DNA of 64,000 nucleotides from Ailanthus altissimus (GCA_946807835.1 OX327696.1:6026501-6090500); one strand, 5' to 3'; positions 1-12,661 are shown, numbered from the stretch's first letter. Notes: generated by a model not told the origin, from the letters alone. Program-made: numbers and translations.

Positions 1-1163
1 TAGACTAAAATATTGTATCTCACAAGAAATTTAGAATTCGACCATTTAAATGGTAAAAATGACTTAAAACAGAACTGATTTGTAGTACCAGTTCATTCCG
101 AACAGTCATCAATATTTGGCCCACTATCGTAGTATGTATCTAATACATATACGACAATTCAATTTGGAAAGATAAGAGACTTATCTATAACTTTTATGTT
201 TTTAGTGAAAGCTAATTCGGACAACATCAATTCCAAATTAGACAATCAAATGGGTGTATTAATGATAATCAATACAAATTAGTTACTACCCTTCTTGACT
301 TTTAGCATCCAAGTAGCTCCCTCTTCATTTGTCTTGATTTATCCATTTTTTTTATAAATAAATGACTTGCTTATGCCCAAAACATGTAATTAGAGAGATA
401 GATTTTAGTTTAAGATATTTATCTTTTGTATTATCTCTTTATAGTATTATTTCTTTTATTTACTATTCTAAAGTCATGTTATCTCTTCTTTAATCTCTTT
501 TCTTTTTCTTTAATCTTATTATGACCAAGTAATTTTCTTTTAGTTAAGGTGAAATGGTGAAACTCTTGATAAGATAATAAGATATACTTAACTCTTATTC
601 ATGAATTAATGTTTTATTCTTAAGTCATGTAAATTTATATATGATATATTTATTTTGTTTGCAATATTAATACATTTTCTTGTAACGTGGTATATCTTGA
701 TTTATTATAGAGAATTTTTATCGTTGGCACAATGAATTCTTGAAACCATTAAAAGACTTGACGTAAATACCTTTTCTTGTAAAGTGAGAGTCGTGATTTA
801 TTATAGACAAATATAAAGTTGGTATAATACTTGAATCCATTTACAAGATTTGATATTTAATAATTAAAAGAAGTACATACAAGTTATTAAATAAATGTTA
901 ATGATTTTAATTATTATATCTTTCGATTGGAACCTCTTTTGTGTGAGGATTCCAATTGAGTTATAAAAAGAGTTGAATATATTCTTATTTCATATGCTGA
1001 CAATGGATCTCTTTAACCTTAGCATTTATTTTAATTATTTATTTGCAAACGTCTTATAAATTTTAGTTTCACTTCTCTGTGGATTGACTCCGTTCTCACC
1101 AAATTAATTATTACTTTGACAATTCTGTACTTGAGAATAAACTCCTATATTCTGGACATGTCA
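1..1163 (+). mobile_element. 5' LTR of Ty3/gypsy element X (left edge cut)
   Basis: This block is a long direct repeat of 12680-13891. Both copies share the reading from ACTAAAATATTG (3) / GCTAAAATATTG (12683) through the motif GATTCCAATTG and on to a TGTCA end. By comparison with the right copy, about 18 bp of this LTR lie outside the window. It ends in TGTCA at 1163 and a degenerate primer binding site follows a few bases later, as expected for a 5' LTR read on the plus strand. The two copies differ by many substitutions and small indels, so the element is old. Assignment as LTR is inferred from the repeat pair, the PBS and the gag remnant downstream. Confidence 0.75.
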
Positions 1164-1169
1164 AGTTTT

Positions 1170-1187
1170 TAGCACCTTTACCGTGGA
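1170..1187 (+). other. Degenerate primer binding site of element X
   Basis: The 18 bases here match the TGGCGCCGTTGCCGGGGA primer binding site known from Athila/Tat-type gypsy elements at 13 of 18 positions; three of the five differences are G-to-A. It sits 7 bases after the TGTCA end of the LTR. The match to the family motif is from memory of that motif. Confidence 0.55.
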
Positions 1188-1516
1188 AGTGAAATTAACT
1201 AATTTTTTTTTATTATTTTCATAGAAAGTTAAGCTTCTTAACTTGCTTTACTTTAATCATTCTTTATTTATTATTTTCATGGAAGGCTAAGCCACTTACT
1301 CTTTTTTTACTAACTTTTATTATCCTTACCTAATATTGACTAATCTAACTTCTAACTATTTCTCTAACTTTTATTTTATTGTTAGCCTTACCTATTTTAT
1401 TTGCCTTTATTTAATATTTTATTTTTTCCTTTTATTTGTAATATTTGTTATAATCGTATTTTGTTTTATTTCTTTCTATAACTGGTTGGTTTCAAGATCT
1501 TAATTCTCATTGTTTT

Positions 1517-2090
1517 GTGGAAGATAATTTTGGAACTTCCTTTGATAATTTGTTGGATTCTCCTTCATCTTCTTACTCTTCACCAATTAACATCATGGCT
1601 GATAATCAAATTGAGGGACTTATAGACCCAGGGGGCAATCAGTCCCAATATAATGACAATAACCGACCTAGGGCACTTAGAGACTACATGAACCGCACAC
1701 GAATTGGTGCATCATCTTGCTTAGTTTTTCCTCCAGAGTCAATACATTTTAATTTTAAGTCGGGTATTATCTAACTTTTACCTATTTTTCATGGCTTAGA
1801 TGCAGAGAACTCTTACCTACATCTAACAGAATTTGAAGAAGAATGTAACACATATAATGACCTAAATTATAGCATGAACACCATTTGATTTAAGCTTTTT
1901 TCTTTTTTTTTTAAAAGATAAATCTAAAACGTAGCTACAAAACCTTAGACTGGGATCCATTTCTTCATGGGATGAGATGCAACAGCAATTTTTGAAAAAC
2001 AAATTCTTTCAAAAGACAAATCACCACTTTTGCCCAAAAAATAAGAGAGACCCTTTACCAATATTGAAAAAGGTATAAAGAATTACTTAA
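1517..2090 (+). pseudogene. gag remnant of element X
   Basis: This is the N-terminal part of a Ty3/gypsy gag protein. The likely ATG is at 1595 (MADNQIEGLIDPGG); the upstream open frame begins only with GTG. A conserved RALRDYMN..RIGA segment and a VFPPES.HFNFK segment follow. The frame is broken by a TAA at 1772-1774, where gag proteins of this type usually have glutamine, and then continues in the same frame (FHGLDAENSYLHL..FEEECN) to about 1865. A further gag piece (SSWDEMQQQFLK) is recognisable at about 1945-2015 after a deleted or scrambled stretch. Similarity stops where element Y is inserted at about 2100. It cannot encode a functional protein. Confidence 0.75.
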
Positions 2091-2100
2091 TACCTATTGT

Positions 2101-3430
2101 TGTATGATTTCTAAGTTAAGCGCAAGTGCACACAATCAAAAATAAGTAATATATGATAAGTTAAGTATCGATCCCATGAAGAATTGTTATTATTCTTAAT
2201 CAATTACTAAAATTATGTCTTCTTGCAATTATCGAGACAATAAATAAATTTGATTTGTTTATATTAATACTAATTACTAATTTTATAAATCAATCCTAAT
2301 TATGTAAACGGTGTAAAGTGCAATCACTATATGAAGAGTATCTAGGATTATAGCTATTACTCAATATGATTGTATTATCTCATTATTTTTCACTCAATTT
2401 AATTACTAGTCACAACACATATTTCATCACAAGCCTCTTCCAATGGCTGAGTGATTATACCTTGGTTTACCAAATTCTTATATTCCTATGGTAATTCAAA
2501 TAAATCAATGTTCATTACAAATAAGTTGTATTGACTACATATGTCATATAGGCATATTCCTATCCTATATTGAAACCTATGGATATTAGTCCACAATCAT
2601 GCATTAATTTGTCAAGGTCTAAACAATAGGATGCCTTTTTCAAGTTTACCCTAATGTTCCATAATCATTCAATCACTATTCTTAGCATATTGAATCATTA
2701 AGAACAACAAAAATTGAATAATAAATTCAATTCATCATAATGGGAATTAAATCATACAATTAAGTCCACATATTGAGTACAAAACTACAGCCCTAGATAA
2801 TAAAATTAAGTCAACATAACAAGAATTTAAAGGCTAAATAACAATAATAAAATATAATACAACCAAATTCAAACCGAATTTATGAAGATAAGATGCCCTT
2901 CAATCAATCCATAGCCTTAGTTGAATCTTCCAAAGATTAGCCTAAATGCTCCTGAATGTGTAATCCCTCTCCAAAATAGCTTCAAATGTTGTTTTTGTAT
3001 AATATGAGAATGACTTATATTAGGAATGTACTAGAATTGAGAGAAAATGGGTTAGGATTAGGTTAGGAGTGGAATACTTTCTTTGGAGGCGAAACAAGGT
3101 ATTTATAGACTCTGCTACAGTAATTTGGACGGACCTACAGTGATGAACAGTAATTTAACCGTTGCAAAGCGATTTAACAGTTATTGAACAATGCCCATTG
3201 CTACAGTATAAATAGTGTAGCGCTACAGTATATAAATAACTGTTTATAGATACTGTTCATCATTGTTGTAGCTATTTTCTTTATTTTACTCCAATTTCAT
3301 CATCTCCCATCTCTTTATGATTTAACCCTATAAAATAATATTTAACACATAAATAGCCCTTAGATTACTCAAAAATAAACAATTATAGAGATGAATGAGG
3401 TCGGATTATGGATCCAAAATATACTCATCA
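2101..3430 (-). mobile_element. 3' LTR of minus-strand gypsy element Y
   Basis: The block begins TGTATGATTTC and ends ACTCATCA, so it has TG...CA ends. Its first 190 bases repeat 12314-12500 in the same direction. Its right end abuts a polypurine tract when read on the minus strand, which places it as the 3' LTR of an element transcribed leftward. Around 3105-3270 it carries several CTACAGTA and GAACAGTA-like motifs. It lies inside the gag remnant of X, so Y inserted after X. Length is about 1.33 kb. Confidence 0.65.
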
Positions 3431-3446
3431 AATTCTCTCAAACTTA
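3431..3446 (-). other. Polypurine tract of element Y
   Basis: On the minus strand this reads as a purine-rich run (TAAGTTTGAGAGAATT) directly before the TGATGAGT start of the LTR. Many plant gypsy elements carry a TTTGGGGGAGTTTGATGA-like sequence at this place. The assignment rests on this family resemblance and on its position. Confidence 0.5.
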
Positions 3447-5875
3447 GACAATTGCTCATCCTTAAGCAATTAGAGAGAATAACACAATCCTTTCAGAATT
3501 AAAAAACACTATTTGGATTGATTTGATGATTACAATATTGTCTCAAAAATTGCTTCACTATTCTCAATCCTTTCAGAATTAAAAAATTCACAAACAACAC
3601 AATTAAACACTTTTATTCTTCATCATAAGTGATCAACTGTCTGTATGTGAAACAAGCAAGTATTAACTAAATTATACCTAAATTAGCTCAAGTGCTCAAG
3701 ATTGTATAGAAAAGAGGTGTCTCCATATATTTTTAAGTAGAAAACACTACCATAAGCTTGTTTTTCATACAACTCTCCACTAATATATAAATACACATAT
3801 TTAAGGATCTATTAGGTCTTTTATTAGCTTGTAATGTAGGGCTAGGGTTAAGGTGGGTTACATTGGATAAAATTTGGTTTAATTCGTACCATGAACACTA
3901 AGTCCCCTTAGCTACCACTTGAACTTCCTACACTTGATTAAATTCCCTCAAATGTATGATTTTTACTCAATTTCAACCACTTATTCTGTTCTCTCTATTT
4001 TTTTTTCATTCATTCATTTTTTATAACTCCTTCAAACTTAGAATAATTTCCCCAAACTTAAGGTGACGCTTACTCATCAAATTTCATTGTTTTTTCTTTA
4101 CTCCAAGCATAACACTACAAACTCCATAATATGTTTTACTATTCTCAGTGTTTATGGTGTTAAGGTTATTTTAGGTACTTAAATTCAATATTTGGACTTG
4201 TAATGCGGTTATTTTGGGTACTTAAATTCAATCTTTGGGCTTGTATTGTGGTTATTCAACAAAATAGATATTTTAGGATCAAATGGGTGACTGAGGATAA
4301 ATATAAACCAAAAGTAGGCTAGAAAGGCTCAAACAGTCCAAAGATGGCCGAATTTCATTTCCCTATTCATATGTTTCCTATGATTTCACCTCAAATCATA
4401 ATAAAACAAGTTCTAGAGTGCTTGTATATTCATCAAGACTAGAGTATACTACTTGAGCATGAGCATCTCTAAGCATAAATTCAATTAATACAAGCTTTAT
4501 TCAAGTGCTCAAAAATCAGTGATCACAAATAAGGTCAAAATTCGTCTAAGTATTGGTGTATGAATTATTTAAGGCATCTTTTATTTGCTAAGGAATTGAA
4601 AAAAGTTCTAAAATGAAGTTTCTTATCATAGACTAGCAATCATCATCTCAATCCAACATAACACACTCAACAAAAATAATAAAAAAAGATTTTTTTTTAA
4701 AGCAAAACAGAATCACTAAAAACAGCAATCATAATTAAGTGTACATGACAAAAAGAAGTAAATAAACACCACAAAAGTAAATAAACACTGAAGAGTGTTT
4801 CCTCTCCCAAACTTAAATTTTGACATTGTCCCTGGTGTCAAAAAAAAGAAAATAAGGTTAGAAAAGCCCCTTAGTGGATAATGTTTCAGTATAGTTGTGT
4901 TCAAATTTTGAAGCCAATTATGTTACTGAACTGATACTGAGTTGCTGAAGTATGCGCCAGCTTACTGCTAAGACTTTTAACTTGCTTTATTTTCTAGTTT
5001 CCTTGACTGCATCTTTTTGGTTAAGCTTCAACTCGTTTTTTTATCAATCTCTATTAGGCACGATTTGCTATTTTACGCACTGCAAGAAAAAAACAACATT
5101 AAAAATAAAATATTAAATTTAAAAACTAAAATTTACTTGGGTTGTCTCCCAAAAAGCGTTTGATTTAATGTCATCAGCTTGACGTCCTCCTTATTAGCTC
5201 AAAGAGGATCAAACTGTATATCTGAGGCATTTCCCTTGTGGAATTTAAGTTGATATCTTTAAGTGTTAACATTCTTTTTCTTCGACTTCCATAGCTCCAT
5301 GAGAAAAAATTTAGAAAGTAACTTCGACCATTTTGCTTTAAGCATTCCCGAAAAGACTTTAATCTTAGACCGAAAGAATGAACCCTATTCTTTGGTATTT
5401 AGTTGCTTCCCTCTATTGTTCTTGGCTTGCGACTTCATTTTCTTCATTTTGTGCTGCCTCATTATCGCATGAGTTTCTAGTTACATGGCCTCTATCACTT
5501 TTAATTTAGAAGGTGGTGGAGCATCCTCTAGAATTACCATGTCAACTTTTAAATAGTGGTCGAAGTTTTTTGAACACTGTAGCTGATTAATATTCTTCTC
5601 TTAAAGTCCTTGAGAAAATAGTGGTGGTGGAATATGAGGCTGAACAGGTTGTTTCTGCACTTTTTTTCCTTTTTGTGTACATCTTGTTTCATCATTGTTT
5701 CTATTGGATCAACTGTTCTTTCTGCACTGTTCTGCTGCACTTCTGGTGCTGCGTAGGTTTTACTTTACTTTTTTGCAATTCCTCGCCATTTTGGTATGTG
5801 AAAGCTTTACTTTGCTCTCTATCACCTTTCGGATTAACTTCTATATTACTTGGTAAAGCTTTATATAGACTACTT
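3447..5875 (-). mobile_element. 3' untranslated internal part of element Y
   Basis: No protein domain was recognised here. The minus-strand sequence at about 5140-5215 (GACGTCAAGCTGATGACATT, then a GGGAGACAACCCAAG motif) resembles the conserved stretch that follows the integrase stop codon in Athila/Tat-type elements. That supports a leftward-transcribed element whose pol has been lost. Short open frames at 4716-4904 and 5263-5896 look like chance frames. Confidence 0.45.
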
Positions 5876-6500
5876 GTAATATCCAATCCCCATTAGTAGT
5901 ATTGGCACGTAGATTTCGGTATAGAGTAATGAAGATACCGTGGGGTTACCCGATTTTAACCCTATTAGAAAAAAATATTTTATGGTACACATGAGAGAAA
6001 TTAGACCTAATTTGGTAATTTCACACTCGATCAAAGCATCGGACAACCCTAAATATTTTTAGAATTTTTCTCTATTGGCTTGAAAAAGAAAATTTTAATT
6101 ACTACATGAATTTTTATTTAATGGTTATGTATGGAACAAGCCTTTGTTGAGAAACACAATCCATATATTAGAGAATGGACCAATTAGAAACAATCTCATA
6201 GATTTTCAAGTTGAAAATTCTAGTTAGTTCCTTGGACTATTCTAACTAAATAGTTACAAAGGAACCAATTACATACTTAGTTTTCAACCAATGACAAATT
6301 AGAAATTTAGAGTAAGTTGAGGGGCAAATTGGTCTTTTGAGAGAGCACTATATATATGGCAGAAGTGTGTAGAAATTTCAAGTGATCAAGCGCACAACAC
6401 TTAGAGCAAAAGATAGCAAAATTCGTGCAAAAGAAGAGGGGGCTCCTACAGTGAAAATTTAGTGTTTTTTTTATGATTTTTCATGCTTAATCAAGCTAAA
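5876..6500. repeat. LTR-like non-coding insert within Y
   Basis: The sequence changes character at TGTAATATCC (5876), a start similar to many plant LTRs (TGTAACATCC). It continues with LTR-type text such as CATCGGACAACCCTAAAT. A TATATATGG motif lies near 6350. No second copy was found in the window, so the borders and family are uncertain. Confidence 0.3.
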
Positions 6501-8560
6501 ATTATCGGCGCAGTCAGATCTTAGGCACGTGGGTGTATACATGTGCAATTGTGTCTATTGCCTAACATAGTGAAAATATAAATTTTACAATAAACACAAT
6601 AAATAAATATATTAATCACATTAGTATATTAATAAGATTAGAGAACTCACCAAATGTGTAACGTTATACACGTATTTTTTCTAGAGTCCGTACAGAGACC
6701 AACTCGTGTGCAGTTCTTGTCACCAACACGGTAGGCTTGGTGAGCTAGAACAACAGCTTGATATTCAGCCTGAGATTAACTCTTAATCCCCAAAAAGACC
6801 GGGAGTGAATTTATATCTTTTTCTCCAAAAGGATAAAAATAGAGATTTGAAGCAATTCACAATTGCTCCAATTAGAAGCAGAGGAAAAAATGAAACAATT
6901 TCATTTTCCCTCCTTTTTTTTTTCTTTTTCTCTTCTTCTTCTCTTCTTCCTTTCCTTTCTCTCCATTTCTTTCCTTTCTCTCCCTCGGCCGTTTGACCAA
7001 ATTCTTCTCCTCTCTCTTTCTCTTTCTTTTTGCTATATATATTATATTATAATATAATAATAATATATTATATAAAATATTATATAATATAATATATATT
7101 ATATAAAAAAAAGATATTTTGATTATTTAACTATTAAATAATCAAATTGAGAAATGACCATTATGCCCCTCATGAATAGTTACCAAGTTCACCCCCTAAT
7201 GGGTCCCACTAAATCCCACACTTGAGTAAACTCAACTGAGAGTTCACAATATGCTACGTGTCCTAATACAACTAGTAAATAATAATTATTAACTAATTGT
7301 TGTATTTAACACTCAAATACAGACACGCACACATTCCCGTGGTAATGTTGAATATCTCTGGATTAAATAATTTAATCCGACACGCTGCCCTAGTGCACAA
7401 CGAGTACACTCTATATCGAGGAACTCCCTAGGTTCTATGTCTGATTCGTCAAATGGAACTATTCCATGACTCCGTGAGCAATGCCTCACGCATACATCAC
7501 GAATATACAAATCAGCGCGTTGAACCATACAAGCAGAGGTTACAACGCATATATATAGTCCTTCCGTCATGATATCCTGGATGTGTGGGGATATAGATTA
7601 TCACTGTTAAATTCCCTTGTACTCATCCATATCTTATCTCCAGACCTGTATCTCACTGAACAATATGCGCAAACTCCTTTGCCATATTGTTCTACCCTGA
7701 CGAAATTTTTTCCTAGGATAGATACTTGTGGCCACAAGATTTTTTAAGATACAGTCTCGAAGCATCTGGATATAAAACTCCCTATAAGAGCTGACGGATC
7801 CCATATCTATACGCACCAGACTCTATAAGCATCGGACCATACCCAGCGACACCCAGCAGTCACACCATAAAAGGTCTGTGACAAGCGTGAAACCAAAGCA
7901 TGGTGGATCACTTACAAGCCCACCGCGGCACTCAGATCAAATGACCATATATACTAATCAACTTGAGAGAACCTCCGTTGATGGCTTATATAGGATGTCT
8001 ATCGGAGGCCCTCGTGAGTCTGTCTCATATCCAGTCCTAACTGGATACTCATATGTCAATACGAGCTCCAAGATCACAGTCGGTCATGAATGACCATCTA
8101 TACCCGATAGGTACGATATATGCTGATCTATATAAAATTATCCACTGGCAGACCTGCATCGGTAGAAATAGATCAGGGACAATTATTCGAGAACATACTT
8201 ACATAACCTGCACCTTCTGACACCCGATTGCAACTCTTGTAACTATGCAGTTACTAGTATATTCCCAAGTCTATGTCCCATTACAGATAAAGCTCCAACT
8301 CTTGGATCTGTTGAGTATTATAACCAGCTAACACTTAGTTGTGCTAACATTTAGCATTTATATCTCCCAGCGTGGCTAACTATGAGTCTTTATCTAAACC
8401 CTTTAGATCTAATCCAAACTCCTTCAAATCTACAATGTCTATAATGTTACATGCATAATACCATATTAATTTGTATTAGCGATTTAATGATAATGTACAC
8501 TTGTATAAATACACAAGTATATGTACATTCGAGGATGGTACGTAAGCACCGACCCTAAAA
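6501..8560. repeat. Long non-coding repeat block (LTR or LARD-like)
   Basis: This roughly 2-kb block is less AT-rich than its surroundings from about 7190 onward. It contains a pyrimidine-rich stretch (6905-7025), an AT palindromic run (7030-7105) and open frames on both strands (7313-7570 minus, 7634-7816 minus, 7878-8093 plus). The frames lack recognisable domains. The composition contrast and lack of decay suggest a younger insertion. It resembles the long non-coding terminal or internal regions of plant retrotransposons. Ends could not be fixed because there is only one copy in the window. Confidence 0.35.
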
Positions 8561-10620
8561 AAAATAAGGCCATATACCAGTTCCTAAGATCAATTGAAGC
8601 CTCCATTAGTGAAAATTCAAAACAAAGATGTAAGAAAAATATTATTTTGTGAGATTGATATGTAAACTTTCAGATTGCTTCAATTAATGTTCTTGTGTGT
8701 ATTCTTGGTTTAGATTGAGTTGAATTTTAGTGTAGAGCTTGAATGAGTCATCAAATTGAAGAAATTAGCAATGTAAGAATTATGATTTTAGGTGATTAGG
8801 ATGTAGAGACCTCAATTGGTTATAATTAGGGCATTAGAATGAAATGGGCTTGATTTTGATGCAATTGGAACAAGAAATTGAGAAAAGAAATGTGTTGGAA
8901 CATAGGGTGAAATTCTGCCACTTTAGGGAAGTTAGGAATTGAGTTGTGTTTTGGTTGAATTGTGATGTATAAATGGTGCCTTATGTAAATTGAATGTATA
9001 TGGTTGATGGAAAAATCAAAAATGAAGAAAATGAGACATAATTGTCCATTTTGGTAAAGTGAAGGGCAATTATATCCAACCAAAGTTATAAGGCGTTTAA
9101 TACTTTTCAGGGCGCTGGATTGTGAGTTAGATTAGATTAAATGACTCCGTAAATGAAAATTGAAAAGTAATATCCATCCGGGTTTTGTATGCCGATTAGG
9201 GCGTTTAGTAGTTAATTGAGATTCTAGTGTTTGAATTAGTTCTAATGTCATTTATGACGCGTAGGTCAAGAAAACCAAGACTAGTAACGGGAGCAGAAAT
9301 CCGGAGCAAAATTGAGCTCGGAGCAATTTTGAGTGAAAATCTGTCATTTCTTTTATCTTTCGTTTATTATGTTTTTGCATAATGAAAATGTATGTTTTAT
9401 GTGATTTTAATGCATAAATATGAGTTAAGATCTTGATATATATCTAAATATATGCTTTTACATGTTCGGTTTAAGAAACAGCTTTAAAATTATTGCATCC
9501 GTTTCAAAGGCCATTGGTACCCTTAGATTATAATGGTGGTGATTGTATTAGACCCGGCCGGTTTATCCCATACATATGGGCAGGTTATGGAGGTGTGTCA
9601 CTAACTTCAGAAAGTTGAGATGTCAAGTCATGTGAGTAGCTTTATGTGTACGGGGTATTGTCTCGATATATGTATGTGATGTAGAATTTCGCTGCATAGC
9701 CAGTGAGATGTCTTGAGATGTCACTGTAGATGCTGCTAGTTGAGGTGCCCCATGACCTACTCACGTGTGCGGTGCTAGTTAAGTTGCTACACGAGTATAG
9801 AGCTTTAAGGTTACCATTGGTACAGTTTAGAAAGAAAATGACCGAGCAAAGGCTTTAATAGTTTTCAATCTACCGATCGCATATTATGCATTTATATGCA
9901 CATGCAAGTTATTATGTTGTATAGATTTTGGATATTATTTTCCAAATATGTAAATAAAATTCGCTCGGCAAGATTTTATCGGCATATGATGTTAGAAACT
10001 GTTTTACAGCTTTATACCAGTTTTAGAAGCATGATTTATACATGTCTTTTAGAATTTAATATCTATGCAGAATGTTATTTTATTTGAAATCTTAAATGTA
10101 CTCACTGAGCTCTTTTAGCTCACTCATTTTATGTTTTATGTTTTCTAAACCCCCTTCCTATGTGCAAGTCTCGGTACGCCAACTTCTAATTCTCCTATTG
10201 CTGATTAGTAGGCCAAATCTGAAGATCATTTTATACATGTAAATGTACTAAACAGCACTCTTTTTGCTTTCAACATAGTAGTTCTAGATTTGTGCATTGT
10301 ACATATATCTTAGATAACCAAGAACAGATTTCGATATTTTGATGATCGTTTTACTTTTTATCAGTATTCCAGTTTTATGATCATAATGAAATTATTGAGT
10401 TGAGTTAGAATTGTTTTGGAAAAGACCAGAGGTTCTATTTGGCAATATTGAGAAGTGGTTTAGAAATAGAAGTGTAATTTTTTGCAGGTTTTGTATTGCA
10501 TTTTTAGAAAAACAGGGGAAACTATGCCTCTTTTTTTTTAAGAATTAATATATCATCTTCATGTATATTCTAAACTTTTCTCAGTAATAGTAAGAACTAA
10601 AAAGGGGTTCGCCTCATGAA
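8561..10620. repeat. LTR-like non-coding block
   Basis: No coding domain is visible. At about 9470-9860 the text includes ACCCTTAGATTATAATGG, GACCCGGCCGGTT and TCACGTGTGCGGTGC, the kind of sequence found in long plant gypsy LTRs. A stretch near 10150-10215 (TCTCGGTACGCC) is similar in type. An open frame at 8826-9083 on the minus strand has no recognisable family. There is no second copy in the window, so solo LTR versus internal region cannot be decided. Confidence 0.3.
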
Positions 10621-11149
10621 ATTTCTCAACTTACCTAGTTATATTCTGAGGAACTTTTGTCAGGGTACCCGGTAAGGCAGCTATGATCTACTGTAGAGGG
10701 TCTCGGGCCATGTCCTGTCACTGCTATTCATTGCTAAGGCTAATTATCCAACTTGAGTCTCCAAGGTTCGTAGAAAGGCTGCATGGTTTTGGATGAGATC
10801 ATCTTAACTATGCAGGAGGGTGTTAACATATACTGCATAGGCATATCCTCTGTGACTGACTTCTCTTCTTGCCATTGTTAAGGTTATCCTGGAATATTAG
10901 AAAGATTCTTCCACATTGGATTGTAGTAATTTGAATTGAGGATGCATTGCTACTCATGATATTGTCTTATATAAAGTGTAAGCTCATCACATTAGCTATT
11001 TGAATGACTGCCAACACAGACATTGCAAGTGATCAGCTGGCTTCTCATTATATTCATCCTTATGGTATCATCTATCCTCAACCATAAGTTATCTTGTGCA
11101 ACTACTAAAGTTAGCACATTCACATTATAAATTCTCGAAATCTTTCTTG

Positions 11150-11832
11150 AAAAAGAATGATTCCCTATTTCTTCTAACCATTAGCAATGGTTGGAAGCCA
11201 TCACCTCTAATCAATCATAAGCATCATCAACAGATTTATTCATAAAGGCTTCCACTGCTACAGAATCAATTATTATCCTCAAGTGTCCTACTCCTCTATT
11301 GAAAAAGACTTGTACTAAGTACCATTTAGGAATTCTATAGTGTGGGCACTTCCTCTGCATTTTTTTAAATCTCTCCCAAGTTTCATATAGAGATTCCAAA
11401 TCATACTGCATAAAGGACATGATGTCATTCCTCATCCTTGCTATCTTAGCTGGTGGAAAAAATTTTGCTAAAACGTTTTGAGCCAAATCATCCCAGTGGA
11501 AATAGACCCCGATGGTAACGAGCTCAACTAGCTCTTTGCTTTATCCGGAGTGAAAAAGAAAATAGTCAAAGCCGTTTTACATCATCTGAGACTCCATTGT
11601 ATTTGCATAAATCATAAATTTCTAGGAAATTGTTGATGCGCTCAATCGGATCCTCGTTTAGTAGTCCACTAAATTGCATTAAGGCTTTCAATAATTGAAT
11701 TAACTACGACTGGATTTCAAAGTATTCAACATCAGTAGTAGGTGTTCAAATGCTAAACTGAATGTCTTCTAATCGTGGAATTGTAAAATCACGTAGTAAT
11801 CGTTGTGCACTAGCTTGGTTGTGCTCAGCCAT
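11150..11832 (-). pseudogene. gag remnant of element Y
   Basis: On the minus strand an ATG at 11832 (MAEHNQASAQRLLRDF) opens a gypsy gag-like sequence. It is interrupted by stops at CAA- or CAG-like codons, then runs as a clean frame at 11486-11211. That frame contains the conserved gag segments LAKFFPPAKIARMRNDI, LYETWERFKKMQRKCPHYRIP and the VEAFMNKS..DAYD end. The zinc knuckle, protease and pol domains are not found downstream. Its direction agrees with the PBS and LTRs of Y. Strong family resemblance makes the gag call secure; it is non-functional. Confidence 0.75.
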
Positions 11833-11849
11833 CGCGTAAGAATTAAGCG

Positions 11850-12280
11850 TACTAAATAATAAAAACAAGAACAAATAAATAGTAACTATACAAAAATAAG
11901 AGAAAAATTATTGTAAAAAAATATATACAAATTAAAAATGAAGCGAAGTATAAAGCAAAATAACGTAGCACAAAAAACAAATCCAAGCAATTAACAATAA
12001 AGTAAAATAATAGCAAAATAAACAACAATTCAATATAAACGGGAATAAACAAAAGCAAATAAAAATTCAACAATAAAATATAATAAATAATAAAATAAAC
12101 AACAATTCAACAAAAATAAACAAACAAAAATGAAATAAACAAATAAATAAATAAAATAGAAATTAAAGCAAACTAAATAAAATAAAAATAGAAATTAAAG
12201 CAAACTAAATAAAATAAAAATAGAAAATTAATTTTGAACTAAAAGTAAGATAGATTAGTAATAGTATTGGCAAGAATAAA
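11850..12280 (-). other. A-rich leader between PBS and gag of element Y
   Basis: On the plus strand this is almost pure A-rich text with repeated AAATAAAC, ATAAAATA and AAATAGAAATTAAAGCAAAC units; a unit of about 29 bases is repeated at about 12157-12215. It lies between the PBS and the gag start and is read as the T-rich leader of Y. The open frame at 11852-12073 is a low-complexity artefact. Confidence 0.45.
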
Positions 12281-12286
12281 TCTAAT

Positions 12287-12307
12287 TCTCCAGCAACAAC
12301 ACCAAAA
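12287..12307 (-). other. Primer binding site of element Y, decayed
   Basis: On the minus strand this reads TTTTTGGTGTTGTTGCTGGAGA. It differs from the Athila/Tat motif (TGGCGCCGTTGCCGGGGA) only by changes that are C-to-T or G-to-A. It lies a few bases after the CATACA end of the right LTR of Y, exactly where a PBS should be. Confidence 0.65.
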
Positions 12308-12313
12308 ACTTAT

Positions 12314-12500
12314 TGTATGATTTCTACATTAAGCGCAAGTACACACTATTGAGAACAAGTAATATATGATGAGTTGAGTGTTAATCTCACGAGAAATTGT
12401 TATTATTCTTAACCAATTACTAAAATTGTTTTTCTTGTAATTATCCAAACAATTAATAAATTTGATTTATTTATATTTAAACTAATTACACATTTAATAA
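12314..12500 (-). mobile_element. Truncated 5' LTR of element Y
   Basis: This matches the start of the left LTR (2101-2290) base for base over long stretches, including TGTATGATTTCTA, TAAGCGCAAGT and TTGTTATTATTCTTAA. Similarity stops near 12500, so most of this LTR was deleted. From 12500 to about 12660 the sequence is presumably the 3' end of X internal DNA, but no feature is recognised there. Confidence 0.6.
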
Positions 12501-12661
12501 GCGTTTTACATCATTGTTTTGTATTACTAGTATCATTAACTTCCCTAACTTAAGCATGTTTACAATATTATACCTAATTAGATTTTAACTTTTTTGTGAT
12601 AGGTTTAGTAAAATGGACACAACTTTTTGTCTAGAAATATAATTGGAGTGATTCATGATCC

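Noticed and set aside
7313..8093. Frames on both strands that could be small genes
   Set aside because: No domains, no splice or promoter context, and the surrounding text is retroelement-like.
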